DNA of 64,000 bases from Gammaproteobacteria bacterium (GTDB lineage: Bacteria; Pseudomonadota; Gammaproteobacteria; Steroidobacterales; GCA-2729495), in NCBI GenBank assembly GCA_014337915.1, contig QUBU01000002.1, forward strand, positions 186,001-250,000. The letters are read 5' to 3'. Under the pieces are notes generated by a model. It was not told the DNA's origin, did no database searches, and saw nothing but the letters and a program-made list of their open reading frames with translations. This document shows positions 25,485-34,638 of this stretch, one piece after another. Made by a program: the position numbers and the translations under genes. Numbering within the stretch: the stretch's first letter is position 1; every line of letters begins with the position of its first letter.

Positions 25485-26276
25485 TCAGCAGGGCCGACGC
25501 CGTACTCGTGACAGGACAAGGACGATTGCCGTGCCCAGCAATGGAGCGGTAGCGGGTACCGGTACGGCTGACACAGTGCCGCCGAGCAGGACGTGGATGC
25601 CTTCAGTCTGCTCCTGATACTGGCCGTACAGGCCGAAATTCACCAAGCGGATGAAGCGGGTGTCGGCGGGAAAATTGCCGAACGTGCAGAGTCCGGTGTG
25701 CGTATACGAGCCACCCGCATCGTTCCAGGTATAGTCGATCTTGCCGGCCGGTATCGAGCCCGAGGCGACAGCGTTGAGGACGCACCCCATGTCGGCGATC
25801 AGTCCACTGCCGTCGTATGTCAGGTCGAAGTTCGTGGTTACCAGCCCGGTCAGTGGCAGGACGTTGTGATTGGCGTCCTGCAGTTCCAGCCGGTACTGGA
25901 ACTTCAGATCAGCGAGGCCCAGGACTGTGTCGGCAGTCACCGGAAAGTTCGTCAGGTCGAGGAGCATCGCCTCATGACCGGGATCAAGCAGGGCGGGGTA
26001 GGGACCGGCGCCGGTAAGTGCGTAGGTAAACGACGGGTTTCTGCCATCGGGCTGCCCGGGAACCGCCGGACTGGCCGAGTAAACGGCGCCGGCAGCCGCA
26101 GGTCCGCCGATGGTCTCGAACCAGGCCGTCAGCCCTACGGAACGTCCGTCAACAAAGCTGCCGGTTGATCCAAGATTATCGGGAGCTGTGTTCCATGTGG
26201 CCCATTCGGTTGCGGCATGCGAGACCAGCGGGATGACGGCGAGTACGCATGCGAGAACAGATGACCTTCCGTTCAT
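25485..26276 (-). CDS. Secreted PEP-CTERM-like protein
   Basis: A 263-residue protein: signal peptide (~1-21, ending SHAA), a beta-rich middle, and a C-terminal sorting-like tail VPVPATAPLLGTAIVLVLSR, then VRRRPC. The tail has the three parts of PEP-CTERM signals (VPxPA-type motif, helix, basic end), although the motif is a variant. No enzymatic motif is seen. It is divergent from another such protein at 26570. Confidence 0.75.
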   Translation of the reverse strand: MNGRSSVLACVLAVIPLVSHAATEWATWNTAPDNLGSTGSFVDGRSVGLTAWFETIGGPAAAGAVYSASPAVPGQPDGRNPSFTYALTGAGPYPALLDPGHEAMLLDLTNFPVTADTVLGLADLKFQYRLELQDANHNVLPLTGLVTTNFDLTYDGSGLIADMGCVLNAVASGSIPAGKIDYTWNDAGGSYTHTGLCTFGNFPADTRFIRLVNFGLYGQYQEQTEGIHVLLGGTVSAVPVPATAPLLGTAIVLVLSRVRRRPC

Positions 26277-26569
26277 GGCCTTCTCCTCTGACTTGCGACA
26301 CGATTGGCGCCTGCCATGGATATCCGGTGCCTTGTTGCTTGTTGTGCACCCGGATCACGAAGAAAAGTCGAGCAGGCTCATCCTACTGCACAATCGGCTG
26401 CCCGACAACGCTGACTCGGGCAGCTGATGTGACATAACCCATTCAGCGGTTAGGCATACCTGCCCCCGAGCCCCGCATGTACGCTCTCTGCCGGCCGTTG
26501 CGGTCCAGTTCGTTAATGGCGTAGCTTATTGCGCTGAACATCGGAATCCCGGGAACAGCGAAGAAATCC
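26277..26569. promoter_or_regulatory. Divergent intergenic region with 9-bp inverted repeat
   Basis: 293 bp between two divergent PEP-CTERM-like genes. It contains the inverted repeat GCTGCCCGA (26397-26405) / TCGGGCAGC (26416-26424) with a 10-base spacer, which could be an operator or a small stem-loop. No gene is visible. Confidence 0.35.
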
Positions 26570-27199
26570 ATGTTGAAAGAATGGCTATTCGGCGGCCTGC
26601 TGCTGGTAACCGCGATCGCGTCCCATGCGGAAACGGTCACGGCAAGGGTGGTGGCTGATGACCACTACAAGATCTTTGTCGGCAATGCCAGCGGTACCTC
26701 TCTGGTCGAAGTCGCATCCTCGGGAAGCAGTCTCTGGCCCAGCCAGGGAGCGCCTGTCGCTTTCGATGTCAGTGACGGGCAATACCTGTATGTCGCCGCG
26801 TGGGACAGCGCTTCGTACGGTCCGCCTCACGCATGGATCGGCGAGTTCGACGTCGCGGGCACCAGGCTCTATTCCAATACGACCGATTGGGTAGGGAAAA
26901 CCAACGGCACCATCAAGGATCCGTCTGAGAGCGATGCCGAAGCGCTGGCGAGTTCTGCCACTGCTTGGTCGGCGCTCAATGTCAGCATGGCAAACGGATC
27001 GTCACCATACGGAACCCTGATCGGCAATTCCCCGGCGAGCTTCGTCTGGACCGATTCCTTTGGCGGCAACAGCGCCAGCGAAGGCGGCTACGCCCTGTTC
27101 AGGACGCTGAATGCCGTGGTGACGCCGCTGCCCGGTGCGCTGCCTCTCCTGCTGTCCGGCATGGGCCTCATTGCGCTGAGGGCCAGAAAGAGGCGATAA
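26570..27199 (+). CDS. Secreted PEP-CTERM-like protein
   Basis: A 209-residue protein: a signal peptide (~1-20, ending ASHA), a domain with FVGNASGTSLVEVASSG and VAAWDSASYGPPHAWIGEF resembling beta-sandwich PEP-CTERM proteins, and the tail TPLPGALPLLLSGMGLIALR, then ARKRR. Function unknown. Its last 32 bases overlap the convergent gene at 27168. Confidence 0.75.
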   Translation: MLKEWLFGGLLLVTAIASHAETVTARVVADDHYKIFVGNASGTSLVEVASSGSSLWPSQGAPVAFDVSDGQYLYVAAWDSASYGPPHAWIGEFDVAGTRLYSNTTDWVGKTNGTIKDPSESDAEALASSATAWSALNVSMANGSSPYGTLIGNSPASFVWTDSFGGNSASEGGYALFRTLNAVVTPLPGALPLLLSGMGLIALRARKRR

Positions 27200-27755
27200 G
27201 GCTCACCTTGGCGATCATGCAGACCAGGATGTAGATCACCAGCACCAGGGCCAGGATTCCCCGTACCGCTCCACTGATGACGCCGTGCCGCGGATCGTCG
27301 GCATGGCGGTTGCGTGCATAGCGGATCACATCGGGGATGATGCTGATGCCTGCCATGACCCAGAACGCCAGATAGGCGTCCCAGGCCCAGGGATTGAGTG
27401 CGAGGCCGCCGAGGTAATCCACCAGTTGCAGGCCAGCCAGCGGCACGATGACTGCCGTTGGTGCCGTGATGCCGAGCGCCATGGACCGCAGCATGCCCCG
27501 CGCCCAGATGCCGGTTGCCAGCGGCTGTGTCATGCGCAGCCGCATGGCCCAGATGTTGCTGAACAGGGTGTGGCCAACGTAGGCGAAGGCCGCGAATTCG
27601 TGAATGATGAGCAGCGGCAGGTACGGCAGCATCGCCGGCACGCGCCAGCCGAACAGCGGCAGGGCTGTCACCGCCATGATGGCCATCCAGGCGCCGTACC
27701 AGAAGAACCGCTGAGGATCAGCGGCATTGGCGCGCATTGAGGCTGCTTCTTCCAT
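27168..27755 (-). CDS. Multi-helix membrane protein
   Basis: 195 residues with about five helices. LPLLIIHEFAAFAYVGHTLF and the later AGLQLVDYLGGLALNPWAWD resemble the H-xxx-F/Y pattern of the other DUF2269-like membrane proteins in this window. Start candidates are 27767, 27755 and 27737, none with a strong ribosome binding site. It overlaps the convergent PEP-CTERM-like gene by 32 bases. Function unknown. Confidence 0.6.
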   Translation of the reverse strand: MEEAASMRANAADPQRFFWYGAWMAIMAVTALPLFGWRVPAMLPYLPLLIIHEFAAFAYVGHTLFSNIWAMRLRMTQPLATGIWARGMLRSMALGITAPTAVIVPLAGLQLVDYLGGLALNPWAWDAYLAFWVMAGISIIPDVIRYARNRHADDPRHGVISGAVRGILALVLVIYILVCMIAKVSLIASFWPSAQ

Positions 27756-27846
27756 CGCCGGTATCATAGCGGTGCCGTGATGTGAATCGCGGCCAGTGCT
27801 GGCCAGCTCGGACGCCGTCATGCCGGCAGCTGTTGCCTGGCCAGTG

Positions 27847-28632
27847 CTACCCCGGCTGGATCCGGGGCAGGACCAGTCGCCGCCAGGCCAGCGCAAGGCC
27901 GGTATAGGCCAGGAAGCAGGCTGCCAGCGACGCGAGTCCGGCCACGGTCTGCCCGGGGAGTCCATAAACCTCACCGGTATGGATGAAGCGCAACCAGCGA
28001 CGTGCCTGCTGGCCGGGTGTCGGAGCCGCAGCAGCCGCTGGCAGTAATACGCGATCCTGCGATGGCGCAGCCGCAATGGCCATCGCCGGCGGTGGACCCC
28101 GGCGCGCGGGCGGTATCTCGCCGTAAGCGGCAAACACCAGTTGATTCGCCCAGGGATAGGAAAAGACTACGCCTGAAACGGCGATCAGCAGCAGCGGTAC
28201 GAGCATCCAGATTCCCAGCACGTGATGCCAGCCGAAATCGCGCTGTTTGCTGCTCTGGTAATTGCGGCGCAGGAGCAGCCGCAATTTCATGACCTGCCAG
28301 CGCCACACCGGCGGCAGCCACAGCCATAGACCGCTGACGAGAATGAAGACGAACAGCAGGTTGGCGAGGTCCAGCAACCCGGCACGCATGCTGTCGGGCT
28401 CGCCGCCCAGGCGGCGATGCCAGCCCTCGATCGTTTCCATGAACAGCTGCATGCCGGAGGCGCTGTCGGACGCCGACATCGCTGCTGTGCTCCAGGCCAC
28501 CAGCTGCTTTTCGTAGGTCAACAGCACGCCGGTGGCCGACATCACCAGGATGAGGACGCCAGCGGCAACACCGCAGCTGAGGTGCGCCCAGAACAGGATG
28601 CGGCGGATCCTGGTGCCAGCCGTTCGGACCAT
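27847..28632 (-). CDS. Compact PepSY-associated membrane protein
   Basis: 261 residues with four predicted helices. IRRILFWAHLSCGVAAGVLI followed by SATGVLLTYEKQL is the classical first helix and exit of PepSY-associated TM proteins; FGWHHVLGIWMLVPLLLIAV and SGVVFSYPWANQLVF match the central pair, and RFIHTGEVYGLPGQ with TGLALAWRR the last. Relatives are usually longer and carry periplasmic PepSY domains; here the loop after helix 1 is only ~35 residues. Often linked to iron reduction or haem, but the role is unproven. ATG 28632. Confidence 0.8.
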   Translation of the reverse strand: MVRTAGTRIRRILFWAHLSCGVAAGVLILVMSATGVLLTYEKQLVAWSTAAMSASDSASGMQLFMETIEGWHRRLGGEPDSMRAGLLDLANLLFVFILVSGLWLWLPPVWRWQVMKLRLLLRRNYQSSKQRDFGWHHVLGIWMLVPLLLIAVSGVVFSYPWANQLVFAAYGEIPPARRGPPPAMAIAAAPSQDRVLLPAAAAAPTPGQQARRWLRFIHTGEVYGLPGQTVAGLASLAACFLAYTGLALAWRRLVLPRIQPG

Positions 28633-28721
28633 GGAGCGGTACCTTCCTTGAATCGGGGGTGGCGAAAGAAAGCCCGGCCCCCGGCACCAGGGGGGGATTG
28701 GTGCCGGGGGGGGCAACCGGG

Positions 28722-29117
28722 TCAGCGTGGGGGACGCCGGCCCGGCGGGGGACTGGCTGCCTTGAGCGTTTCTGCCTGTTCGGCCGTGATCAGGCCGGCG
28801 GCGAGGTAGCGCTCGATCAGCGTGGTGCGAGCCGTCTTCATGGCTTCACGCATGGCATCGCGATCGATACCGAGCTGCTCCGCCACCTCGGGAGGACGGG
28901 ACTTCGCGAGCAGGGTGCCGATCTCCGCCGCATCGCGGCCCGTGCTCTGGGCAAGGCTGGCGGCGAGAAGGTTCTGCATGGCCAGTCGCTCGACCGAGGC
29001 TGGGTGCGCGTCACGGTCGCCCCGGCCATGTCCATGCCGGCCGTCATCGCCGGCATTGGCGGTGCCCGCCAGCGTCAGGCCCGAGAGGAGGAGGAGAGGA
29101 ATGAGCCTTCGTTTCAT
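28722..29117 (-). CDS. Small secreted protein, YckD/DUF2680-like
   Basis: 131 residues: a signal peptide MKRRLIPLLLLSGLTLAGTA, a His/Asp/Gly-rich segment (GRHGHGRGDRDAH), and a helical body ending AREQ-like repeats: AEQLGIDRDAMREAMKTART, then AAGLITAEQAETLKA, the pattern of DUF2680-type proteins. The His-rich stretch could bind metal. ATG 29117 is preceded by GGAGTAACGAC. It is divergent from the two-component system, so it may be a regulated target, as CpxP-like proteins are; this is inference only. Confidence 0.7.
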   Translation of the reverse strand: MKRRLIPLLLLSGLTLAGTANAGDDGRHGHGRGDRDAHPASVERLAMQNLLAASLAQSTGRDAAEIGTLLAKSRPPEVAEQLGIDRDAMREAMKTARTTLIERYLAAGLITAEQAETLKAASPPPGRRPPR

Positions 29118-29269
29118 GTCGTTACTCCAGGGGTTGTGGATGAAGCAGCTGGTACTGCTGATCTCGATGGGAGGCAGCCTGCACCGACTTTGTGGAGACA
29201 TCGTGGGGAAACGACGGGGGAATTGCGGGATCGGACGGACGCGGCTGGCCCTGGCGTAAGATGCCGGCC

Positions 29270-30643
29270 ATGCGCGCCACGCTCTTCGTCAAGCTCTTTC
29301 TGATGCAGTTGCTGGCGGCGGCGGTTCTGGTTGCCGGCGCCATCGGTGTGCTGAGCCTCTATACCGGGCAGAACTTTGCCGACTACCTGCGGGCGCGGGA
29401 TGCAGAGATCTACCGCGAGGTCGCCGAGGAGATCGGCAGGCGTTACGCGGCAACGGCGGACCTGCAGGCAGCAGCCGAAGGTGTACGCGCGTTGCGCCCG
29501 CCGCGCGGCAAGTCCCGTGATGGCCGCCCCGGATCCCGCAGGCGGGAGCGGCCACCGGGCCCGCCACCGCCACCAGCCTTCCTGCTTGATGCCGCCGGGC
29601 AGCCGCTGGGGGCGGCGCCTTCTGACCCACAGGGACTCGAACGCGCGGCGATCAAATCCGGCGGCAAGGTTGTCGGTTTCATTGCCTGGCCGCGCAATGG
29701 CCTGGCGCAGGACATGGACGCGGCATTCACGCTGCGCCAGGGGCGCGCCTACCTGCTGATCAGCTGTGCAGCCATCCTGCTGGCCGCCCTGTTTGCGGCC
29801 CTGCTGGCACGCCGTGCTGCCCGACCTATCCGCGAACTTTCGGCCGCCAGCGCAGCGTTGGCACGGCGTGACTTCACGGCACGGGTCAGTGTTACCGGCA
29901 CCGACGAAATCGGCCGGTTGGCAGGCGATTTCAACCGGCTGGCCGAGGCCCTGCAGGGTTATGACCTGCGCCAGCGCCAATGGCTGGCCGATGTCGCCCA
30001 TGAACTGCGTAATCCGCTTGCGATCCTGCGGGCCCAGATCGATGCCGTACTCGACGGCGTGCGTGCGCCTGATGACCAGGCACTCGGCACGCTCGCCGGC
30101 GAGGTTGCCCGGCTGGAGGCGATCGTCGCGCAGCTGCACCTGCTGTCGCTTGCTGAATCCGGTGGCTTGAATCTCCAGGCGGTGGACCTCGACCTCGCGG
30201 GCCTGGTAGCGGATGCCGTTGCACGCTATGCGCCACGGTTCGCGGCGGCCGGGTTCGACCTGAGATGTGCCGTGGATGGCGGGCCGTATGTCATCAGTGC
30301 CGACCAGCAGCGTATCGAGGCAGTGCTGGCCAATCTGCTGGAGAACGCGCTGCGTTACGCCACGCCTCCCGGGCCAGTTACCGTGCGTGTCGCCGATGCC
30401 GGCGACACGCTGCTGCTGGCCGTTGCCGATGGCGGCCCGGGCGTGCCGGTGGACGCGCTGCCCCGGCTCTTCGACCGGCTGTTCCGTGTCGATCCGTCTC
30501 GTCGCGCCGGTGGAGGCGCCGGCCTGGGGCTGGCCATCGTGCGCTCGATAGTCGTTGCCCATGGCGGGTTCGTCCGTGCGCAGCGCAGCGCCGCTGGCGG
30601 ACTGGAGGTGCAGTGTCACTGGCCAAAGGTCCGGCCAGCATGA
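29270..30643 (+). CDS. Sensor histidine kinase (BaeS-like)
   Basis: A 457-residue inner-membrane kinase. A first helix lies at ~5-30, a periplasmic domain with a Pro-rich, basic stretch (RPPGPPPPPAFLL), and a second helix at ~160-185 (LLISCAAILLAALFAALLA). Then come HAMP, a dimerisation H-box AHELRNPLAIL with His244, an N-box ENALRYA, and G-boxes DGGPGVP and GAGLGLAIVRS. ATG 29261 is an alternative start. The stop overlaps the response regulator start (ATGA), so they are coupled. The ligand is unknown. Confidence 0.9.
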   Translation: MRATLFVKLFLMQLLAAAVLVAGAIGVLSLYTGQNFADYLRARDAEIYREVAEEIGRRYAATADLQAAAEGVRALRPPRGKSRDGRPGSRRRERPPGPPPPPAFLLDAAGQPLGAAPSDPQGLERAAIKSGGKVVGFIAWPRNGLAQDMDAAFTLRQGRAYLLISCAAILLAALFAALLARRAARPIRELSAASAALARRDFTARVSVTGTDEIGRLAGDFNRLAEALQGYDLRQRQWLADVAHELRNPLAILRAQIDAVLDGVRAPDDQALGTLAGEVARLEAIVAQLHLLSLAESGGLNLQAVDLDLAGLVADAVARYAPRFAAAGFDLRCAVDGGPYVISADQQRIEAVLANLLENALRYATPPGPVTVRVADAGDTLLLAVADGGPGVPVDALPRLFDRLFRVDPSRRAGGGAGLGLAIVRSIVVAHGGFVRAQRSAAGGLEVQCHWPKVRPA

Positions 30644-31335
30644 GTGCGCGGGTGCTGATCGTGGAGGATGAGGCGAAGCTCGCGGAACTGCTGCGGGACT
30701 ACTTCGTGCAGGCGGGCTTCGAAACCGACGTCCTTGGCCGCGGGGATGGGGTCGAGGCGCATCTGGCGCGCCGGGAAGCGGAGCTCGTGATCCTCGACCT
30801 GCAGTTGCCGGGCAAGGACGGCCTCGAGGTCTGCAAGGCCCTACGGGCCCGTGGTGACCGACCGGCGATCATCATGGTGACCGCCCGCGTTGATGAGATC
30901 GACCGTCTGCTTGGCCTCGAACTCGGTGCGGACGACTATGTCTGCAAGCCCTTCAGCCCCCGGGAGGTGGTGGCGCGGGCCCATGCAGTGCTGCGGCGCC
31001 TGCGGGCGGTTCCTGCCGGCGACTCGTTGCGTGTTGGCGGGCTGGAGCTGCAGCGCGGTTCACGCCGGGTCCTGGTGCAGGGCGATGAGCTGGCACTCAC
31101 TCGCATCGAGTTCGAGCTGCTGGCGACACTGATGGAACAGCCGCAGCGGGTCTGGTCGCGCGCGCAGCTGCTCGAGCGGGTTCGCGGTACCGACCTCAGC
31201 GCCTGGGAACGCAACATCGACGGGCATGTGAAGAACCTGCGGGCAAAGCTGCGGCCGTACTTCAAAGGTGCATCACCTATCCGCAGCGTCTACGGCGTCG
31301 GTTACGGCCTGGACAGCATGGTGCTGGGAACCTGA
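30640..31335 (+). CDS. OmpR-family response regulator (BaeR-like)
   Basis: A 231-residue regulator. The receiver domain has VLIVEDE, the phosphoacceptor Asp53 in VILDLQLPGKDG, Thr in MVTAR and Lys in VCKPFSP. A C-terminal winged-helix domain has LTRIEFELLATLMEQPQRVW and RNIDGHVKNLRAKL, and the typical end SVYGVGYGL. It is encoded in an overlapping pair with the kinase. The Mrp operon begins 64 bases downstream in the same direction, so it may be co-transcribed or controlled by this system. Confidence 0.92.
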   Translation: MSARVLIVEDEAKLAELLRDYFVQAGFETDVLGRGDGVEAHLARREAELVILDLQLPGKDGLEVCKALRARGDRPAIIMVTARVDEIDRLLGLELGADDYVCKPFSPREVVARAHAVLRRLRAVPAGDSLRVGGLELQRGSRRVLVQGDELALTRIEFELLATLMEQPQRVWSRAQLLERVRGTDLSAWERNIDGHVKNLRAKLRPYFKGASPIRSVYGVGYGLDSMVLGT

Positions 31336-31399
31336 ATCGCCATTCCGCACACGCCGCAGGCGCTGCCTGTGCAAGAATGAGCCGGATGCGGAGTTGCTC

Positions 31400-34294
31400 G
31401 TGACACTGGTGCTGATCGTCCTGCTGCCTTTCCTCGGCGGCCTTTGCTCTGCCTTTCTGCCCGCGAATGCCCGCAATGCCGAGGCATGGCTTGCAGGGGG
31501 CTGCGCATTGGCCTGCACGGCACTGACGCTTGGCCTGTATCCGGAGATCTCCGGCAACGGCATGGTGCGTTTCGTGGTGCCATGGCTCAGCCAGGCGGGG
31601 CTCGATTTCCACCTGCGCATGGACGGTTTCGCGTGGCTCTTTGCACTGCTCGTGTCGCTGATGGGCACGCTCGTGGTGATTTACGCCCGCTATTACCTGT
31701 CCCCGGAAGATCCGGTACCGCGCTTTTTCTCGTTCCTGCTCGCGTTCATGGGGTCGATGCTGGGCATCGTGCTGTCCGGCAACCTGATTCAGCTCGTCAT
31801 CTTCTGGGAACTGACCAGCTTCAGCTCCTTCATGCTGATCGCCTACTGGTACCACCGGGTCGATGCCCGGCACGGTGCGCGCATGGCACTCACGGTGACC
31901 GCGGCCGGCGGGTTCTGCCTGCTCGTGGGGGTGATCATGCTCGGTACAATAGCGGGGAGCTACGACCTTGATCGCGTGCTCGCCGCCGCCGGACAGGTGC
32001 AATCGCACCCCTGGTATCCGGTGATGCTCACGCTGATCCTGCTTGGTGCACTGACAAAGAGCGCGCAGTTCCCGTTCCAGTTCTGGCTGCCCCACGCGAT
32101 GGCGGCGCCGACCCCGGTGTCCGCGTACCTGCATTCAGCCACCATGGTGAAGGCGGGAGTATTCCTCCTCGCGCGCCTGTGGCCGGTGCTGGCGGGCACC
32201 GAACTGTGGTTCATCCTGGTCAGTGGCGCAGGTCTCGCGTCGCTGCTGGTCGGGGCAGCGGCCGCACTGTTCCAGCGCGACATGAAGGGTGTGCTTGCGT
32301 ATTCGACGGTGAGCCATCTTGGCCTGATAACACTGCTGCTCGGCATGAACAGCCGCCTGGCGCTGGTTGCCGCGGTATTCCATATGATGAACCACGCGAC
32401 CTTCAAGGCATCGCTGTTCATGGCGGCTGGCATCGTCGATCATGAGACCGGGACACGTGACCTCCGGCGCCTGAGCGGGCTCGCGCACGCGATGCCCATC
32501 ACCGCGACCGTGGCCGCCGTCGCGGCGGCGGCGATGGCGGGAGTGCCGCTGCTCAATGGCTTCCTGTCGAAGGAGATGTTTTTCGCTGAAACGATTTTCG
32601 CGGGCGAAGGCCCGTTGCTGCGACTGGGGTTGCCGGCGGTCGCGACTACCGCGGGGGCGTTCAGCGTCGCATACTCGCTGCGGCTCATCCACCAGGTATT
32701 CTTCGGGCCGCCGGAACGGAGCCTGCCGCGCACGCCGCGCGAGCCGACTCGCTGGATGCTGCTGCCAAGCATGCTGCTCGTCACGACCTGCCTGCTGGTT
32801 GGAATTTTTCCGGCGCGGACCATCGGTCCCGTGCTCGCGCCCGCTGTGGTTTCGATCCTCGGCGAGCAGGCGCCGCCATACAGCCTCAGCGTCTGGCACG
32901 GATTCACGGTTCCCTTCATGATGAGCATGGGCGCGTTCGCCGGCGGTATCGGCATCTATCTGCTGCACTGGTTCTTTGGCCAGCGTGCTACGGGCGGGGC
33001 GCCCCTACGTGCGCCTCTGGACGGGCGCCGGGTGTTCGACATCATCATTGTCGTGCTGCATCGCTTCGCCGAGCGGATGGTGCGCTTTGCCTCGTCCCGC
33101 CGCCTGCAGTTGCAGTTGCTGATCATGGTCAGCATGACGTTTGTGGTCGCGGGAATTCCGATCGCCAGCCGAGGCATGCCGCGCGGGGCGGGAGTCCTGA
33201 CGCCGGTCGATCCGGCATACCTGTTCGTGTGGGCCATCGGCTGCGTATGCGCAGTCGGGGCAGCGCTGAAGGCGAAGTTTCACCGGCTTGCCGCGCTGAT
33301 CATGCTGGGTGGATCGGGGCTGTTCACCAGCCTCAGCTTCGCGTGGTTCTCGGCGCCGGACCTGGCATTGACGCAGGTTGCGGTCGAGGTGGTCACCCTG
33401 GTGCTGCTGCTCCTCGGTTTGCGCTGGCTGCCGAGACGGGTCGAGGCAGACGAGCCGGATCACCGATCAGTCAGGGCGCGCTTGCGGCGTACGCGGGATT
33501 TCCTTGTCGCCGGCGCTGTGGGTGGAGGCCTGGCAGCGCTGTCGTTCGTGGTATTGACCCAGGCACCGGTGGATGGGATCTCGCGGTTCTTTGTCGAGCG
33601 TGCGCTGCCGGAGGGGGGCGGTCACAATATCGTCAATGTCATCCTCGTCGATTTCCGCGGCTTCGACACACTCGGAGAGATCACGGTGGTGAGCATCGTC
33701 GCACTCACGGTCTATGCGCTGTTGCGCCGCTTTCGCCCCGCGCCGGAGAGCATCAGGGTGCCGCGCGCACAGCGTGTTGCCGAGGATACGGGCGGCCTGC
33801 GCAACTTCGATCCTGGCGAACTCCTGCCGGGCGGGGACCCGCGGATTCCTGCGGTACTGGTGCGCCTGCTGTTGCCCATGGCGGGGCTCGTGGCTGTCTA
33901 CCTCCTGCTGCGTGGGCATGATGCGCCCGGAGGCGGGTTCGTCGGTGGGCTGGTGATGGCGATTGCCTTCATCACCCAGTACATGGTGGGGGGCGCACTG
34001 TGGGTTGAGTGGCGCATGCGTGTACATCCACAGTACTGGGTCGCGCTTGGCCTCACGGCTGCTGGCGGCGCCGGCCTGCTCGCAGTGGCCATGGGTCGCC
34101 ATTTTCTCGCGAGCCTGGGTGGCGAGATTGCGCTGCCGCTGGCCGGTCCGGTGCGCATCGGCAGCGTGCTGTTGTTCGATGCCGGTGTTTATCTGGTGGT
34201 TATCGGCGCAACATCGCTGATACTCATCGCCCTCGCGCACCAGTCGTTTCGCAGCGCGCGTGACCCCGCGGGAAGCGGCGGGGCGGCGGGTTGA
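31400..34294 (+). CDS. mrpA: Na+/H+ antiporter subunit A, fused MrpA-MrpB
   Basis: A 964-residue integral membrane protein. Residues ~1-780 correspond to MrpA, related to NuoL: SFSSFMLIAYWYH, LGALTKSAQFPFQFWLPHAM, SAYLHSATMVKAG and DMKGVLAYSTVSHLG carry the conserved Lys and Glu residues of the proton pathway. The C-terminal ~160 residues (LLPMAGLVAVYLLLRGHDAP, GGGFVGGLVMA) are the MrpB (MnhB) domain. This fusion is usual in group 2 Mrp systems of proteobacteria. GTG 31400 is chosen with GGAG upstream. The system exports Na+ in exchange for protons at high pH or salt. Confidence 0.92.
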   Translation: MTLVLIVLLPFLGGLCSAFLPANARNAEAWLAGGCALACTALTLGLYPEISGNGMVRFVVPWLSQAGLDFHLRMDGFAWLFALLVSLMGTLVVIYARYYLSPEDPVPRFFSFLLAFMGSMLGIVLSGNLIQLVIFWELTSFSSFMLIAYWYHRVDARHGARMALTVTAAGGFCLLVGVIMLGTIAGSYDLDRVLAAAGQVQSHPWYPVMLTLILLGALTKSAQFPFQFWLPHAMAAPTPVSAYLHSATMVKAGVFLLARLWPVLAGTELWFILVSGAGLASLLVGAAAALFQRDMKGVLAYSTVSHLGLITLLLGMNSRLALVAAVFHMMNHATFKASLFMAAGIVDHETGTRDLRRLSGLAHAMPITATVAAVAAAAMAGVPLLNGFLSKEMFFAETIFAGEGPLLRLGLPAVATTAGAFSVAYSLRLIHQVFFGPPERSLPRTPREPTRWMLLPSMLLVTTCLLVGIFPARTIGPVLAPAVVSILGEQAPPYSLSVWHGFTVPFMMSMGAFAGGIGIYLLHWFFGQRATGGAPLRAPLDGRRVFDIIIVVLHRFAERMVRFASSRRLQLQLLIMVSMTFVVAGIPIASRGMPRGAGVLTPVDPAYLFVWAIGCVCAVGAALKAKFHRLAALIMLGGSGLFTSLSFAWFSAPDLALTQVAVEVVTLVLLLLGLRWLPRRVEADEPDHRSVRARLRRTRDFLVAGAVGGGLAALSFVVLTQAPVDGISRFFVERALPEGGGHNIVNVILVDFRGFDTLGEITVVSIVALTVYALLRRFRPAPESIRVPRAQRVAEDTGGLRNFDPGELLPGGDPRIPAVLVRLLLPMAGLVAVYLLLRGHDAPGGGFVGGLVMAIAFITQYMVGGALWVEWRMRVHPQYWVALGLTAAGGAGLLAVAMGRHFLASLGGEIALPLAGPVRIGSVLLFDAGVYLVVIGATSLILIALAHQSFRSARDPAGSGGAAG

Positions 34295-34296
34295 GC

Positions 34297-34638
34297 ATGG
34301 AGGCGCTCTTTGCCATGGCCATCGGGGTGCTCGCGGCTGCGGGGGTCTGGCTGCTGCTGCGGCCGCGCACGTTCCAGGTAATCGTTGGTCTCGCGCTCTG
34401 CTCGTACGCGGTCAACCTGTTCATCTTCGGCATGGGGCGGCTTGTGGTGGGGCGGGCGCCAATCGTTGCGGGGGGGCGAGTGGCGGAATCGCTGGCGGTG
34501 GTGGATCCGGTACCCCAGGCACTGGTGCTCACGGCGATTGTGATCGGCTTTGCGACTACCGCGCTGCTGCTCGTGGTGCTGCTCGCCGCACGCGGCCTGA
34601 CCGGTACCGACCATGTGGATGGGCGGGAACCCGGGTGA
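34297..34638 (+). CDS. mrpC: Na+/H+ antiporter subunit C
   Basis: A 113-residue, three-helix protein homologous to NuoK: TFQVIVGLALCSYAVNLFIF, DPVPQALVLTAIVIGFATTA are diagnostic for MrpC. ATG 34297 follows the mrpA stop by 2 bases; TTG 34291 overlapping the stop is an alternative. It is part of the mrpACDEFG operon. Confidence 0.93.
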   Translation: MEALFAMAIGVLAAAGVWLLLRPRTFQVIVGLALCSYAVNLFIFGMGRLVVGRAPIVAGGRVAESLAVVDPVPQALVLTAIVIGFATTALLLVVLLAARGLTGTDHVDGREPG

